From Palsa-459 sp035510855 (GTDB lineage: Bacteria; Actinomycetota; Acidimicrobiia; Acidimicrobiales; RAAP-2): a stretch of 25,364 nucleotides of DNA. The translations under genes were made by a program, and so were the position numbers. The notes below the pieces were generated by a model, which saw only the letters and a program-made list of their open reading frames with translations, did not search any database and was not told the DNA's origin. The stretch covers positions 1-25,364 of the forward strand of contig DATKGG010000042.1 in NCBI GenBank assembly GCA_035510855.1, in the 5' to 3' direction. Below, piece by piece: positions 13,784 to 21,023 of the stretch (its first letter is position 1; each line of letters begins with the position of its first letter).

Positions 13784-15096
13784 CCACGCTGGACGCCGCC
13801 GGCGTCACGCACCCCGGCCAGGTGCGGGCCCAGAACCAGGACACGTACTTCGTCTCGGACGATCTCGTGCTCATCGCCGACGGCATGGGCGGCTATGCCG
13901 GCGGGGAGGTCGCCGCGGCGATCGCTGCAGAGGTTGTGGAGTCGAGCTTCGCCGGGAACGCCACGCCCACCGGGCTCGAGACCGCGGTCCTCGACGCCAA
14001 CCGCCGGATCTTCGAGCGCGGTGTCGAGCCGGGCCTTGAGGGGATGGGCACGACGCTCGTGGCCGCCGGGATGGTGCTCTCGGGCGGCCGCACGAGGCTG
14101 CTCGTCGCCAACGTCGGCGACTCACGGGGCTACCTCCTGCGCGACGGGGCGCTGCGCCAGCTCACCGAGGACCACTCGGTCGCCGCCGAGCTCGTCCGCT
14201 TGGGCCGGATCGACGAGGGCGAGGGAGCCGAGCACCCAGGACGCCACGTGCTCACGAAAGTGCTCGGCGTCGACCGCGACGTCGAGCCCGACCTGATCGA
14301 GCTCGAGCCGTTCCAAGGCGACCGGCTCCTCTTGTGCAGCGACGGGTTGAGCAACGAGCTTGACGACACAGGGATCCTCTCGTTGCTCTCGGTCGGCTCA
14401 CCGAGCGACGCCGCGCGCGCGCTCGTCGCCGCGGCGAACGCCCACGGCGGCCTCGACAACATCACCGCGGTCGTGGCCGACGTGCTCGGTGGCGCGGCGA
14501 ACGCGGGGGATCCCCAGACGATGGCGGTGCCCATTGTGCTCCCGAGGGACCGCACCCAGCAGAACCCCGTCGCCGCGCCGCCGACGCCCGCGCTCGCGGT
14601 GCGCCCGGTGCTCTCCAAGTGGGAGCGATTCCAGCGCCGCCGCGAGGATCGCCGCCGCCGCCGTGCGCACAACAAGTGGGTCAGCTTCCGAGGGGCGGTG
14701 TTCCTGCTCGCCTTCGGCGCGGTGCTCGTGGGCGGCTACGTCGTGCTCCGCTGGTACGGGACGCAGCACTACCTCGTGACCCTTCGCCACGACCGCGTCG
14801 TCGTGATTCAGGGCAGGACCGGCGGGTTCCTGTGGTGGCACCAGAGGATCGTCCTGCACGAGCGCTACGGCCCAGGTGAGCTCCCGACCCAGATTCGTCC
14901 GGGCCTGTTCGCGGGAATCGAAGAATCGTCGTTCAGCGACGCCAAGCACTTCATCGACACCATGCACCGACAGTGGGCAATCGCGCACGGACTGGTCGCG
15001 GTACCGTCGTCGACGACGACGACCACCATTTCGTCCAACTTCACGACGACGACGTACGTGCCGACGACCACCGCGGCGACGACGGGAGGAACATGA
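13780..15096 (+). CDS. pstP: PP2C-type Ser/Thr protein phosphatase PstP
   Basis: PstP reverses phosphorylation by the PknB-type kinase. The 438-residue product has a PP2C domain (about 1-235) with all metal motifs: RAQNQD, ADGMGG, VGDSRGYLLRDG, EDHSV, CSDGLSNEL and GGLDNITAVV. A linker with basic KWERFQRRREDRRRRR is followed by one membrane span (about 303-325, FLLAFGAVLVGGYVVL), so a domain of about 110 residues faces outside. The end is a Thr-rich tail (SSTTTTTISSNFTTTTYVP). ATGA overlaps join it to fhaB and pbpA. In most actinobacteria rodA would come next; here it does not. Confidence 0.95.
   Translation: MTTLDAAGVTHPGQVRAQNQDTYFVSDDLVLIADGMGGYAGGEVAAAIAAEVVESSFAGNATPTGLETAVLDANRRIFERGVEPGLEGMGTTLVAAGMVLSGGRTRLLVANVGDSRGYLLRDGALRQLTEDHSVAAELVRLGRIDEGEGAEHPGRHVLTKVLGVDRDVEPDLIELEPFQGDRLLLCSDGLSNELDDTGILSLLSVGSPSDAARALVAAANAHGGLDNITAVVADVLGGAANAGDPQTMAVPIVLPRDRTQQNPVAAPPTPALAVRPVLSKWERFQRRREDRRRRRAHNKWVSFRGAVFLLAFGAVLVGGYVVLRWYGTQHYLVTLRHDRVVVIQGRTGGFLWWHQRIVLHERYGPGELPTQIRPGLFAGIEESSFSDAKHFIDTMHRQWAIAHGLVAVPSSTTTTTISSNFTTTTYVPTTTAATTGGT
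15084..15090 (+). promoter_or_regulatory. Ribosome binding site of pbpA
   Basis: GGGAGGA ends 2 bases before the ATG at 15093, inside the last codons of pstP. The spacing is short but the purine run is strong. It supports the 15093 start. Confidence 0.55.
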
Positions 15097-16607
15097 GAGG
15101 GCGCATCACCGGGCTGACCGCCATCGTGCTCCTGCTCTTCGGCCTCATCTTGGGCCAGGCCGTGTTCGTCCAAATCCACCGTGCCGCCGCCCTCAACGCC
15201 AATCCGCTGAACCCGAGGGTCTCGAGCGTGGCGGTCAAGGACCCGCGAGGCCCGATCCTCGCGTCGAACGGGGTCGCGCTCGCCCGATCGATTCGGACTC
15301 GGAGCTCGACGTACCCGTGGCGCCGCTCGTACCCGCTCGGTCGGCTCACCTCGGACATCATCGGGTACAACTCCATCAAGTACGGCACCTTCGGGCTCGA
15401 GCAGGAGTACAACTCGTACCTCGTCTCGCACACCCAGCCGCCGAAGTCCTTGGAGGACCTGCTCAGCCCGAAGACCGCGTTCGACACCGTGTCGCTCACG
15501 CTCAACGTGACGCTGCAGCAGATCGCCGACCGCGCGCTCGCGGGGCGCGTCGGCGCGGTCGTGGCCCTCGACCCGCGCAACGGCTCGGTGCTCGCCATGT
15601 TCTCCAACCCCACCTTCGACCCGGCCCCGCTCACCTCGCTCAGCAACCGCGTCCAGGACCTCGCTCGGGAGGCGGACCAGGCGCGCGACTCGGACGGCTT
15701 CCAGGCGCTCAACAACGTCGCAACCCAGGAGACCTTCCCTCCGGGGTCGACCTTCAAGGTCGTCACCACGTCGGCGATCTACCGGTACTACCCCGCCCTC
15801 GCCAATGTGCAGATCCCGTATCGCACGTGCCTGTCGCTCAAGCCGTACTCGGACAAGACGCTGTGCAACTCGGGCTACACGCCGTGCGGCGGCAACGTCC
15901 AAGTGATGCTGCCGGCGTCGTGTGACCCGGGGTACGGCCAGCTCGGCATCGACCTGGGCGGCCAGTTCCTCTACAACGAGGCCACGCAGTTTGGCTACAA
16001 CGAGGTGCCCCCGATCGACCTGCCCTTGGCGAATGCATCTGCGTTCCCGTCGCTCGCCTACCTCTCGAAGGGAGGCCCGCCGTCGCTCGCCTACTCGGCG
16101 ATCGGCCAGCAAGAGGTCCGCTCGACGGCCCTGCAGGGAGCGCTCGTCGCAGCTGCGATCGCCGACGGGGGCCTGGAGATGACCCCGCACCTCCTGCGCT
16201 TCATCACCAACGAGCAGGGCGCCGCCGTCGTGCGCTACAAGCCCTCGGTGTGGCACCACCCGCTCGGCAAGGTCGAGGCGAGCGAGGTCACCACGCTCAT
16301 GCACGCGGTCGTCACGTCTGGCACGGCATCGGGCGTGGGCTTCCTGTACCAGGACGACGTCGCGGCGAAGACCGGCACGGCCCAGACGAGCCTTGGCACC
16401 GTGAACCTCAACACCGACGACTGGATGATCGCCTTCGCGCCCGCGAGCGCGCCGGTGGTGGCGATCGCCGTGGTCGTGCCGAACCAGGCGCTCTACGACT
16501 TCGGCGCGACCATCGCGGGCCCGATCGTCAAGTGCATGGTGGAAGGCGCGCTCGCGATCGACGCTGGCCAGCCGCCCACCAACACCTACACGACGTGCGC
16601 GTCATGA
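15093..16607 (+). CDS. pbpA: Class B penicillin-binding protein PbpA
   Basis: PbpA is a peptidoglycan transpeptidase anchored in the membrane. The 504-residue protein has an N-terminal membrane span (about 5-24, ITGLTAIVLLLFGLILGQAV) and an outside transpeptidase domain with STFK (S219, K222) and KTG (K426). The middle motif, normally SxN, reads SCD (S276, C277, D278). Four cysteines lie between STFK and this motif (RTC, TLC, TPC, ASC). The ATG at 15093 has a strong GGGAGGA site (15084-15090) and overlaps the pstP stop; the in-frame GTG at 14973 is rejected because it only reads the Thr-tail DNA in another frame. It normally pairs with the SEDS glycosyltransferase RodA, which is absent here. 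Confidence 0.93.
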   Translation: MRGRITGLTAIVLLLFGLILGQAVFVQIHRAAALNANPLNPRVSSVAVKDPRGPILASNGVALARSIRTRSSTYPWRRSYPLGRLTSDIIGYNSIKYGTFGLEQEYNSYLVSHTQPPKSLEDLLSPKTAFDTVSLTLNVTLQQIADRALAGRVGAVVALDPRNGSVLAMFSNPTFDPAPLTSLSNRVQDLAREADQARDSDGFQALNNVATQETFPPGSTFKVVTTSAIYRYYPALANVQIPYRTCLSLKPYSDKTLCNSGYTPCGGNVQVMLPASCDPGYGQLGIDLGGQFLYNEATQFGYNEVPPIDLPLANASAFPSLAYLSKGGPPSLAYSAIGQQEVRSTALQGALVAAAIADGGLEMTPHLLRFITNEQGAAVVRYKPSVWHHPLGKVEASEVTTLMHAVVTSGTASGVGFLYQDDVAAKTGTAQTSLGTVNLNTDDWMIAFAPASAPVVAIAVVVPNQALYDFGATIAGPIVKCMVEGALAIDAGQPPTNTYTTCAS

Positions 16608-16651
16608 GCACGAGGGTCGCCACAGTGCCGCGACATAGGCTCGGCGCCTGA
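16604..16651 (+). CDS. 15-codon micro-ORF bridging pbpA and pknB
   Basis: The sequence MSTRVATVPRHRLGA is framed by an ATGA overlap with the pbpA stop and by a TGATG overlap with the pknB start, so a ribosome could pass from pbpA to pknB through it. It has no Shine-Dalgarno of its own. It may be a translated coupling peptide or a chance reading of the pknB promoter region, which it contains (TAGGCT, 16636-16641). No homology is claimed. Confidence 0.3.
   Translation: MSTRVATVPRHRLGA
16636..16641 (+). promoter_or_regulatory. Candidate internal promoter of pknB
   Basis: TAGGCT is followed by 9 bases and the pknB ATG, the same hexamer and spacing as at fhaA (12660-12665). It suggests that pknB can be transcribed separately with a near-leaderless mRNA. 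Confidence 0.45.
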
Positions 16652-18735
16652 TGGAACCGGTCACGGCGCCCCGGACCTTCTCAGGCCGTTACGAGGTGAC
16701 GCACCTCATCGCACGGGGCGGGATGGCCCAGGTCTTCCGGGCCCTCGACCTGCGCCTCGGCCGCCACGTGGCCCTCAAGGTGCTGTTCCCCGAGCTCTCT
16801 GTGGACCGGACCTTCGTCGAGCGCTTCCGCCGCGAGGCCCAGGCGGCCGCGAACCTGTCGCACCCCAACGTCGTCGCGGTCTACGACTGGGGCGAGGACG
16901 AGGGGACGTACTTCATCGTGATGGAGCTCATCACGGGGACCTCCCTCGCGACTGCGTTGCGCACCGAGCGCACCCTGCCCGCGACGCGCGCCGCGTCGAT
17001 CGCCGCCCAGGTCGCGAGCGCGCTCACCTACGCGCACCGCCACGGCGTCGTCCACCGCGACATCAAGCCCGGCAACGTGATGCTGACCGACGACGGCCAG
17101 GTGAAGGTCACCGACTTCGGCATCGCCCAGGCCGTGAGCACCGAAGAGGGTCTCACCATGGCGGGCTCGGTGATGGGGACGGCCGCGTACTTCTCGCCCG
17201 AGCAGGCCGAGGGCGCGGTCGTCGACGGCCGCAGCGACGTGTACTCGCTCGGCATCGTGCTCTACGAGATGCTCGCGGGGCGCACGCCCTTCGTCGGGGA
17301 CTCGCCCGTCGCCGTCGCGTCCATGCACGTGCGCAACACCCCGCCGCTCCTGCGCGACCTCAACCCCGCGGTGCCCGCCGACATCGAGGCGGTCACGATG
17401 CGCGCGCTCGCCAAGGCGCCCGACGACCGCTACCAGAGCGCCGAGGAGTTCCGCTCAGACTTGCTCCGCTTCACCGAGGGCCAGCCCGTGCTCGCCGAGG
17501 GCGTGACCCAGGTCGTCGGCGTCGCCGCGACGTCGGTGCTCGCCGCGGACACGACGGCCGTCCTGCCGCCGAGGGACTCAACCGTCGTGGTCCCCGCGGT
17601 CGGCCCGCTCGACACCGGGATCACTGCCATCCCCTCAGCCGACGAGGCACTCCTCGCCCCGATCGCCGTCATGGAGGAGCCGGTCCGCGACGTCGCGACC
17701 AAGCCAGCGTCATCGCCCCAGTCGAAGTGGCTCGCGGCCCTCCTCGTCCTCGCGCTCCTCGTGGCCGGCTTCTTCGTCTACCGGGGCCTCTCGGGCGCGA
17801 CCACGCTCAGTCTGCCGAACGTCATCGGCCTGCCGTACCAGCAGGCGGTCCTGCGGCTGCAGGGGGAGGGGTTCGCGATCCGGGGCAAGACCTATGTGAC
17901 CTCGACGCTGCGCCCGGGCGAGGTGGCCAAGACGATCCCGCGGCAGGGCGCCCAGGTGAAGCCCGGCGCCAAGGTGGAGCTGTTCGTCTCCAAGGGCAAC
18001 CCCGTGCCCGTGACGGTGCCGTCGGTCGCCGGCCATCAGCTGGCCACGGCGCAGTCGATTCTGAGCATGGACAAGCTCGGGTTCAAAGAGCACCTGGTCC
18101 CCTCGTGGCCGTCGCCGGTCGTGCCCGGCTCGGTGCTCGCCCAGTCGCCGCTGGCGGGGATGACGGCGCTCTCGCAAACGGCCGTCACGCTCACGGTCCT
18201 CGCGCCCGGCGGGACCTACCCCGTCCCCGACGTCGTCGGCCAGGCGCCCGCGATCGCGGGTGCGACGCTCACGACCTACGGGCTGATCGTCGGCCAGACC
18301 ACGTCAGCGTGCACGACCTCTTCGGGCATCGTGCAGGGCGACGTGACGTCCACCACCCCCGCGGCGCCCTCGCCGGTCCAGGCGCACGCCGTCGTGAACC
18401 TGACCGTGTCGTCCGGCGCGTGCCCCGTGAGCGTGCCGGACCTCTATAACCTGACCCCACTGCAGGCCACGCAGGCAATCAATCGCGCGCAGCTTGCGCC
18501 CTACGTCATGTCCACCTGCTCGCAGCCCGGCTACACCCCGACGGGCCTGATCGTGTCGCAGTCGCCTCTTGCGGAACAGCCGGCCAGACCGGGCTCGCCC
18601 GTCTACGCGTACGTCGGCTGCACGCCGCCGTCATCGACCACGACGTCGTCGACGCTGCCACCGGGCGCCACGCCGATCCATCCCGACCAGTCGCACCAGC
18701 ACGGACGATTCCGGCGTCGCCGGCGGCGCGACTGA
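16651..18735 (+). CDS. pknB: PASTA-domain Ser/Thr protein kinase PknB
   Basis: PknB senses cell-wall fragments outside and phosphorylates Thr/Ser on division and wall proteins inside. The 694-residue protein has a kinase domain (about 12-270) with ARGGMAQVF, K43 (VALKVL), HRDIKPGN (D137) and DFG (D155). A Thr-containing linker leads to one membrane span (about 360-379, WLAALLVLALLVAGFFVY). Four PASTA repeats follow at about 387-450, 452-516, 521-588 and 591-656. PASTA 3 and 4 each carry a cysteine pair (C554/C591, C623/C657). The C-terminus is Ser/Thr-rich and then His- and Arg-rich (HPDQSHQHGRFRRRRRRD). It is the only kinase in the cluster; pknA is missing. A TAGGCT element lies 9 bases upstream of the ATG. 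Confidence 0.95.
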   Translation: MEPVTAPRTFSGRYEVTHLIARGGMAQVFRALDLRLGRHVALKVLFPELSVDRTFVERFRREAQAAANLSHPNVVAVYDWGEDEGTYFIVMELITGTSLATALRTERTLPATRAASIAAQVASALTYAHRHGVVHRDIKPGNVMLTDDGQVKVTDFGIAQAVSTEEGLTMAGSVMGTAAYFSPEQAEGAVVDGRSDVYSLGIVLYEMLAGRTPFVGDSPVAVASMHVRNTPPLLRDLNPAVPADIEAVTMRALAKAPDDRYQSAEEFRSDLLRFTEGQPVLAEGVTQVVGVAATSVLAADTTAVLPPRDSTVVVPAVGPLDTGITAIPSADEALLAPIAVMEEPVRDVATKPASSPQSKWLAALLVLALLVAGFFVYRGLSGATTLSLPNVIGLPYQQAVLRLQGEGFAIRGKTYVTSTLRPGEVAKTIPRQGAQVKPGAKVELFVSKGNPVPVTVPSVAGHQLATAQSILSMDKLGFKEHLVPSWPSPVVPGSVLAQSPLAGMTALSQTAVTLTVLAPGGTYPVPDVVGQAPAIAGATLTTYGLIVGQTTSACTTSSGIVQGDVTSTTPAAPSPVQAHAVVNLTVSSGACPVSVPDLYNLTPLQATQAINRAQLAPYVMSTCSQPGYTPTGLIVSQSPLAEQPARPGSPVYAYVGCTPPSSTTTSSTLPPGATPIHPDQSHQHGRFRRRRRRD

Positions 18736-18744
18736 CCAGCTCGG

Positions 18745-18782
18745 GCGAGCGCGCCGTGGCGCGATCGCGAAGCCCCGCTCGC
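18745..18782. terminator. Possible bidirectional terminator between pknB and trpG
   Basis: The gap between these convergent genes holds nested inverted repeats: an outer GCGAGCG (18745-18751) with CGCTCGC (18776-18782), and an inner CGCGC-CGTG-GCGCG (18750-18763). They overlap by two bases, so they are alternative folds. There is no T-run on either side. Confidence 0.3.
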
Positions 18783-18791
18783 TGAGGGTCG

Positions 18792-19367
18792 TCAGGACAC
18801 CTGGGCGACGAAGTTGGCGAGCACGCGCGGGCCCTCGGCGGTGAGCACGCTCTCTGGGTGGAACTGCACGCCCTCGACCGGCAAGGAGCGGTGGCGCACG
18901 CCCATGACCACGTCGTCGGTCCACGCCGTCACCTCGAGCACGTCGGGCAGCGTCGCGCGGTCGGCCACCAAGGAGTGGTACCGGCCGGCCTCGAAGGGGT
19001 TGGGCACGCCCTCGTAGAGCCCGCCGTCGACGTGGCGGACGTCGCTCGACTTGCCGTGGACGATCTCGGGCGCGGCACTGATGGTGCCGCCGAACACCTG
19101 GCAGATGGCCTGGTGCCCGAGGCACACGCCGAGCATGGGCACCGACGCCGCGAGCGCCTCGACGACGAGCGGGGTGACCCCGGCATGCTCAGGACGGCCC
19201 GGTCCCGGGGAGAGCACGATCGCGTCCGGCGAGAGCGCGACGACGCCGTCGACGTCGACCTGGTCGTTGCGACGGACCTCGAGGTCGCAGCCGAGCTCGC
19301 CCAGCGCCTGGACGAGGTTGTAGGTGAAGGAGTCGTAGTTGTCGATGACCACGATCCTCGGACCCAC
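18792..19367 (-). CDS. trpG: Glutamine amidotransferase, TrpG/PabA type
   Basis: This is the glutaminase subunit that feeds ammonia to anthranilate or 4-amino-4-deoxychorismate synthase. The 191-residue product opens with IVVIDNYDSFTYNLVQ and has the triad C82 (GVCLGHQAICQ), H170 and E172 (QFHPES). The oxyanion motif SPGPGRPEHAG is present. The synthase partner is not in the window, so anthranilate and folate roles cannot be separated. The GTG at 19367 is chosen over GTG 19370 because it lies 6 bases after TACGCT; an ATG at 19556 would run across crgA and adds a non-family segment. It lies between pknB and crgA, as in mycobacteria, but the DUF881 gene that sits there is absent. Confidence 0.9.
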   Translation of the reverse strand: MGPRIVVIDNYDSFTYNLVQALGELGCDLEVRRNDQVDVDGVVALSPDAIVLSPGPGRPEHAGVTPLVVEALAASVPMLGVCLGHQAICQVFGGTISAAPEIVHGKSSDVRHVDGGLYEGVPNPFEAGRYHSLVADRATLPDVLEVTAWTDDVVMGVRHRSLPVEGVQFHPESVLTAEGPRVLANFVAQVS

Positions 19368-19373
19368 CACGCG

Positions 19374-19379
19374 AGCGTA
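19374..19379 (-). promoter_or_regulatory. Leaderless -10 element of trpG
   Basis: The minus strand reads TACGCT, CGC, GTG, GTG, GGT. Counting 6 bases after the hexamer gives the second GTG (19367) as the start; the first GTG would be only 3 bases away. Confidence 0.55.
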
Positions 19380-19409
19380 GTGACGGGGAACTCGCGGCGC
19401 CCTTCGAGG

Positions 19410-19415
19410 TAGCAT
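19410..19415 (+). promoter_or_regulatory. -10 element of crgA
   Basis: TAGCAT is followed by 8 bases and the crgA ATG, so the mRNA would be leaderless or nearly so. It is divergent from the trpG element 30 bases away. The 8-mer GCGGCGCC occurs on both sides of it (19394-19401 and 19416-19423), probably by chance. Confidence 0.5.
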
Positions 19416-19423
19416 GCGGCGCC

Positions 19424-19720
19424 ATGGCACGCACCCAGAAGCCGTCGGGTCGCGCCGCGCCCAAGACCCATCGTGGCGCCGCGACCGGGCGCCACCTGTC
19501 TGCCGAGCAGACCGGCCGCTACACGAGGCCGATCCCGAAGGACACGCGCAAGTCACCGCGGTGGTTCGGCCCGTTCGTCATCGGGATGCTCTTGTTCGGC
19601 GCGTTCCTCTTGGTCGGGAACTACCTGTCGTTCCTGCCGGGCGCGGTGAGTCCGTGGTACCTGGTGGCGGGCTTCATCTCGATCGTCATCGGGTTCGGCC
19701 TGTCGACCAAGCTCAGATAG
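19424..19720 (+). CDS. crgA: Cell division protein CrgA
   Basis: CrgA is a small actinobacterial divisome membrane protein that contacts FtsZ, FtsI and FtsQ. The 98-residue product has a basic cytoplasmic N-terminus (about 1-47) ending in KDTRKSPRW, then two membrane spans (about 48-67, FGPFVIGMLLFGAFLLVGNYL, and 77-95, WYLVAGFISIVIGFGL), with the family motif SPWYLVAGF between them. It ends KLR. Length and topology match the family. It is divergent from trpG and convergent with the thiolase gene, with 24 bases between the stops and nothing notable there. Confidence 0.93.
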   Translation: MARTQKPSGRAAPKTHRGAATGRHLSAEQTGRYTRPIPKDTRKSPRWFGPFVIGMLLFGAFLLVGNYLSFLPGAVSPWYLVAGFISIVIGFGLSTKLR

Positions 19721-19744
19721 CCCCGGCGGCCCGAGGCCGTCGAG

Positions 19745-20923
19745 CTAGCCCAGGCGCTCGATGATCGTCGCGTTGGCGAGCCCGCCGCCCTCGCACATGG
19801 TGAGCAGTCCGTAGCGGCCCGACGTGCGCTCGAGCTCGTTGACGAGCGTGGCGGCGAGCTTGGCACCCGAGGCGCCGAGCGGGTGGCCGAGCGCGATCGC
19901 GCCGCCGTTCACGTTCACGCGCTCCATGTCGGGCTTGTGCTCCTTTTCCCAGGCGAGCACGACCGAGGCGAACGCCTCGTTGATCTCCACCAGGTCGATG
20001 TCCTCGATCGAGAGGCCGGCCTTGGCGAGCACCTTGGTCGTGGCCGGGATCGGCCCGGTCAGCATGGTGACCGGGTCCACGCCGGCGAGCGCGAAGGCGA
20101 CGAACCGCGCACGAGGCGTCAGGCCGAGCTCGTTGGCCTTGTCCTCGCTCATGATGAGCACGGCCGAGGACCCGTCGGTGATCTGCGAGGAGTTCCCCGC
20201 GGTCACCTTGCCATCCTCCTTGAAGGCGGGCTTGAGCTTGGCGAGCCCCTCCAAGGAGCTGTCCGCGCGGATGCCCTCGTCGGCGGTCATCAGCTCGTCG
20301 GTGTCGTTGCCCTCGTCGTCGCGCAGGTGGATCTTCACGAGCTCGTTGTCGAAGCGACCCTCGGCGGTCGCGCGAGCGGCACGCTGCTGGCTCTGCAGGC
20401 TCCACGCGTCGAGCTCCTCGCGCGAGATGCCCCACTGGTCGGCGATCATCTCGGCCCCGATGCCCTGATTCACGAGCCCGCCGACCGCGGCGTACCGGGC
20501 CATCACGCGCGGCCCGAACGGGAAGCCGAGCTCGCGGACGATCGACGAGCCCATCGGCGTGCGCGTCATGCCCTCGACGCCCATGGCGACGACCACGTCG
20601 TAGGCGCCGGCGATCACGCCCTGAGCGGCGAAGTGCATCGACTGCTGCGAGCTGCCGCACTGGCGGTCCACGGTCGTCGCGGGGACCGACTCGGGCCAGC
20701 CGGCGGCGAGGACCGCGTTGCGCCCGATGTTGAGCGACTGCTCGCCCACCTGCATGACGCACCCGCACACGACGTCGTCGACGAGGGCGGGGTCGAGGTC
20801 GTTGCGCGTCTGGAGCGCGCGCAGTGACTCCGAGGCGAGGTCCACGGCGTGCCAGTTGCGGAGCTTCCCGTTTCGCTTGCCACCTGGGGTGCGGACTGCG
20901 TCGACGATGACGGCGGTTGCCAT
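19745..20923 (-). CDS. Acetyl-CoA C-acyltransferase (thiolase)
   Basis: Thiolases join or split acyl-CoA units in beta-oxidation or acetoacetyl-CoA formation. The 392-residue product has the active-site Cys89 (DRQCGSSQQSM), H347 (GGAIALGHPLGASGAK) and C377 (TMCEGGGLANA), plus NEAFASVV, so it should be active. Whether it is a 3-ketoacyl-CoA or acetoacetyl-CoA thiolase cannot be told by eye. The ATG at 20923 is preceded by AGGAGG with 4 bases between, unlike the leaderless genes nearby. A TACAGT -10 candidate lies 37 bases upstream of the ATG. It is divergent from the thioesterase gene. Confidence 0.94.
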   Translation of the reverse strand: MATAVIVDAVRTPGGKRNGKLRNWHAVDLASESLRALQTRNDLDPALVDDVVCGCVMQVGEQSLNIGRNAVLAAGWPESVPATTVDRQCGSSQQSMHFAAQGVIAGAYDVVVAMGVEGMTRTPMGSSIVRELGFPFGPRVMARYAAVGGLVNQGIGAEMIADQWGISREELDAWSLQSQQRAARATAEGRFDNELVKIHLRDDEGNDTDELMTADEGIRADSSLEGLAKLKPAFKEDGKVTAGNSSQITDGSSAVLIMSEDKANELGLTPRARFVAFALAGVDPVTMLTGPIPATTKVLAKAGLSIEDIDLVEINEAFASVVLAWEKEHKPDMERVNVNGGAIALGHPLGASGAKLAATLVNELERTSGRYGLLTMCEGGGLANATIIERLG

Positions 20924-20927
20924 GGGG

Positions 20928-20933
20928 CCTCCT
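20928..20933 (-). promoter_or_regulatory. Ribosome binding site of the thiolase gene
   Basis: The minus strand reads AGGAGG, CCCC, ATG. It is a perfect Shine-Dalgarno core, fixing the start at 20923 against the longer open frames upstream. Confidence 0.8.
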
Positions 20934-20960
20934 AGCGCGGTCCGTGCGACCGACCTCGCA

Positions 20961-20966
20961 ACTGTA
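20961..20966 (-). promoter_or_regulatory. Candidate -10 element of the thiolase gene
   Basis: The minus strand reads TACAGT, giving a leader of about 30 bases that contains the AGGAGG site. The -35 is unclear. Confidence 0.35.
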
Positions 20967-20980
20967 ACTGGACTCCGCGC

Positions 20981-20992
20981 CCCGAGCTCGGG
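20981..20992. promoter_or_regulatory. 12-bp perfect palindrome, possible operator
   Basis: CCCGAGCTCGGG is fully self-complementary and lies between the divergent thiolase and thioesterase promoters. Counted from the predicted thioesterase transcript start (21024) it covers about -43 to -32, over the -35 area. It also lies 15 bases upstream of the thiolase -10. No regulator gene is adjacent. Confidence 0.35.
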
Positions 20993-21011
20993 CGACACCC
21001 GCGCTGCTCGA

Positions 21012-21017
21012 TAGCCT
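21012..21017 (+). promoter_or_regulatory. Leaderless -10 element of the thioesterase gene
   Basis: TAGCCT, CGCGAG, GTG: a 6-base spacer puts the transcript start on the GTG at 21024, deciding it against the ATG at 21045. Confidence 0.55.
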
Positions 21018-21023
21018 CGCGAG

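Noticed and set aside
14973..15092. Extended N-terminus for pbpA from GTG 14973
   Set aside because: The extra residues (VVDDDDHHF and similar) are the Thr-tail DNA of pstP in another frame; the ATG at 15093 has a GGGAGGA site and directly precedes the membrane anchor.
14865..16304. Minus-strand open frame (479 codons) opposite pstP and pbpA
   Set aside because: It shadows genes with complete catalytic motifs and has no start signal or family motif of its own.
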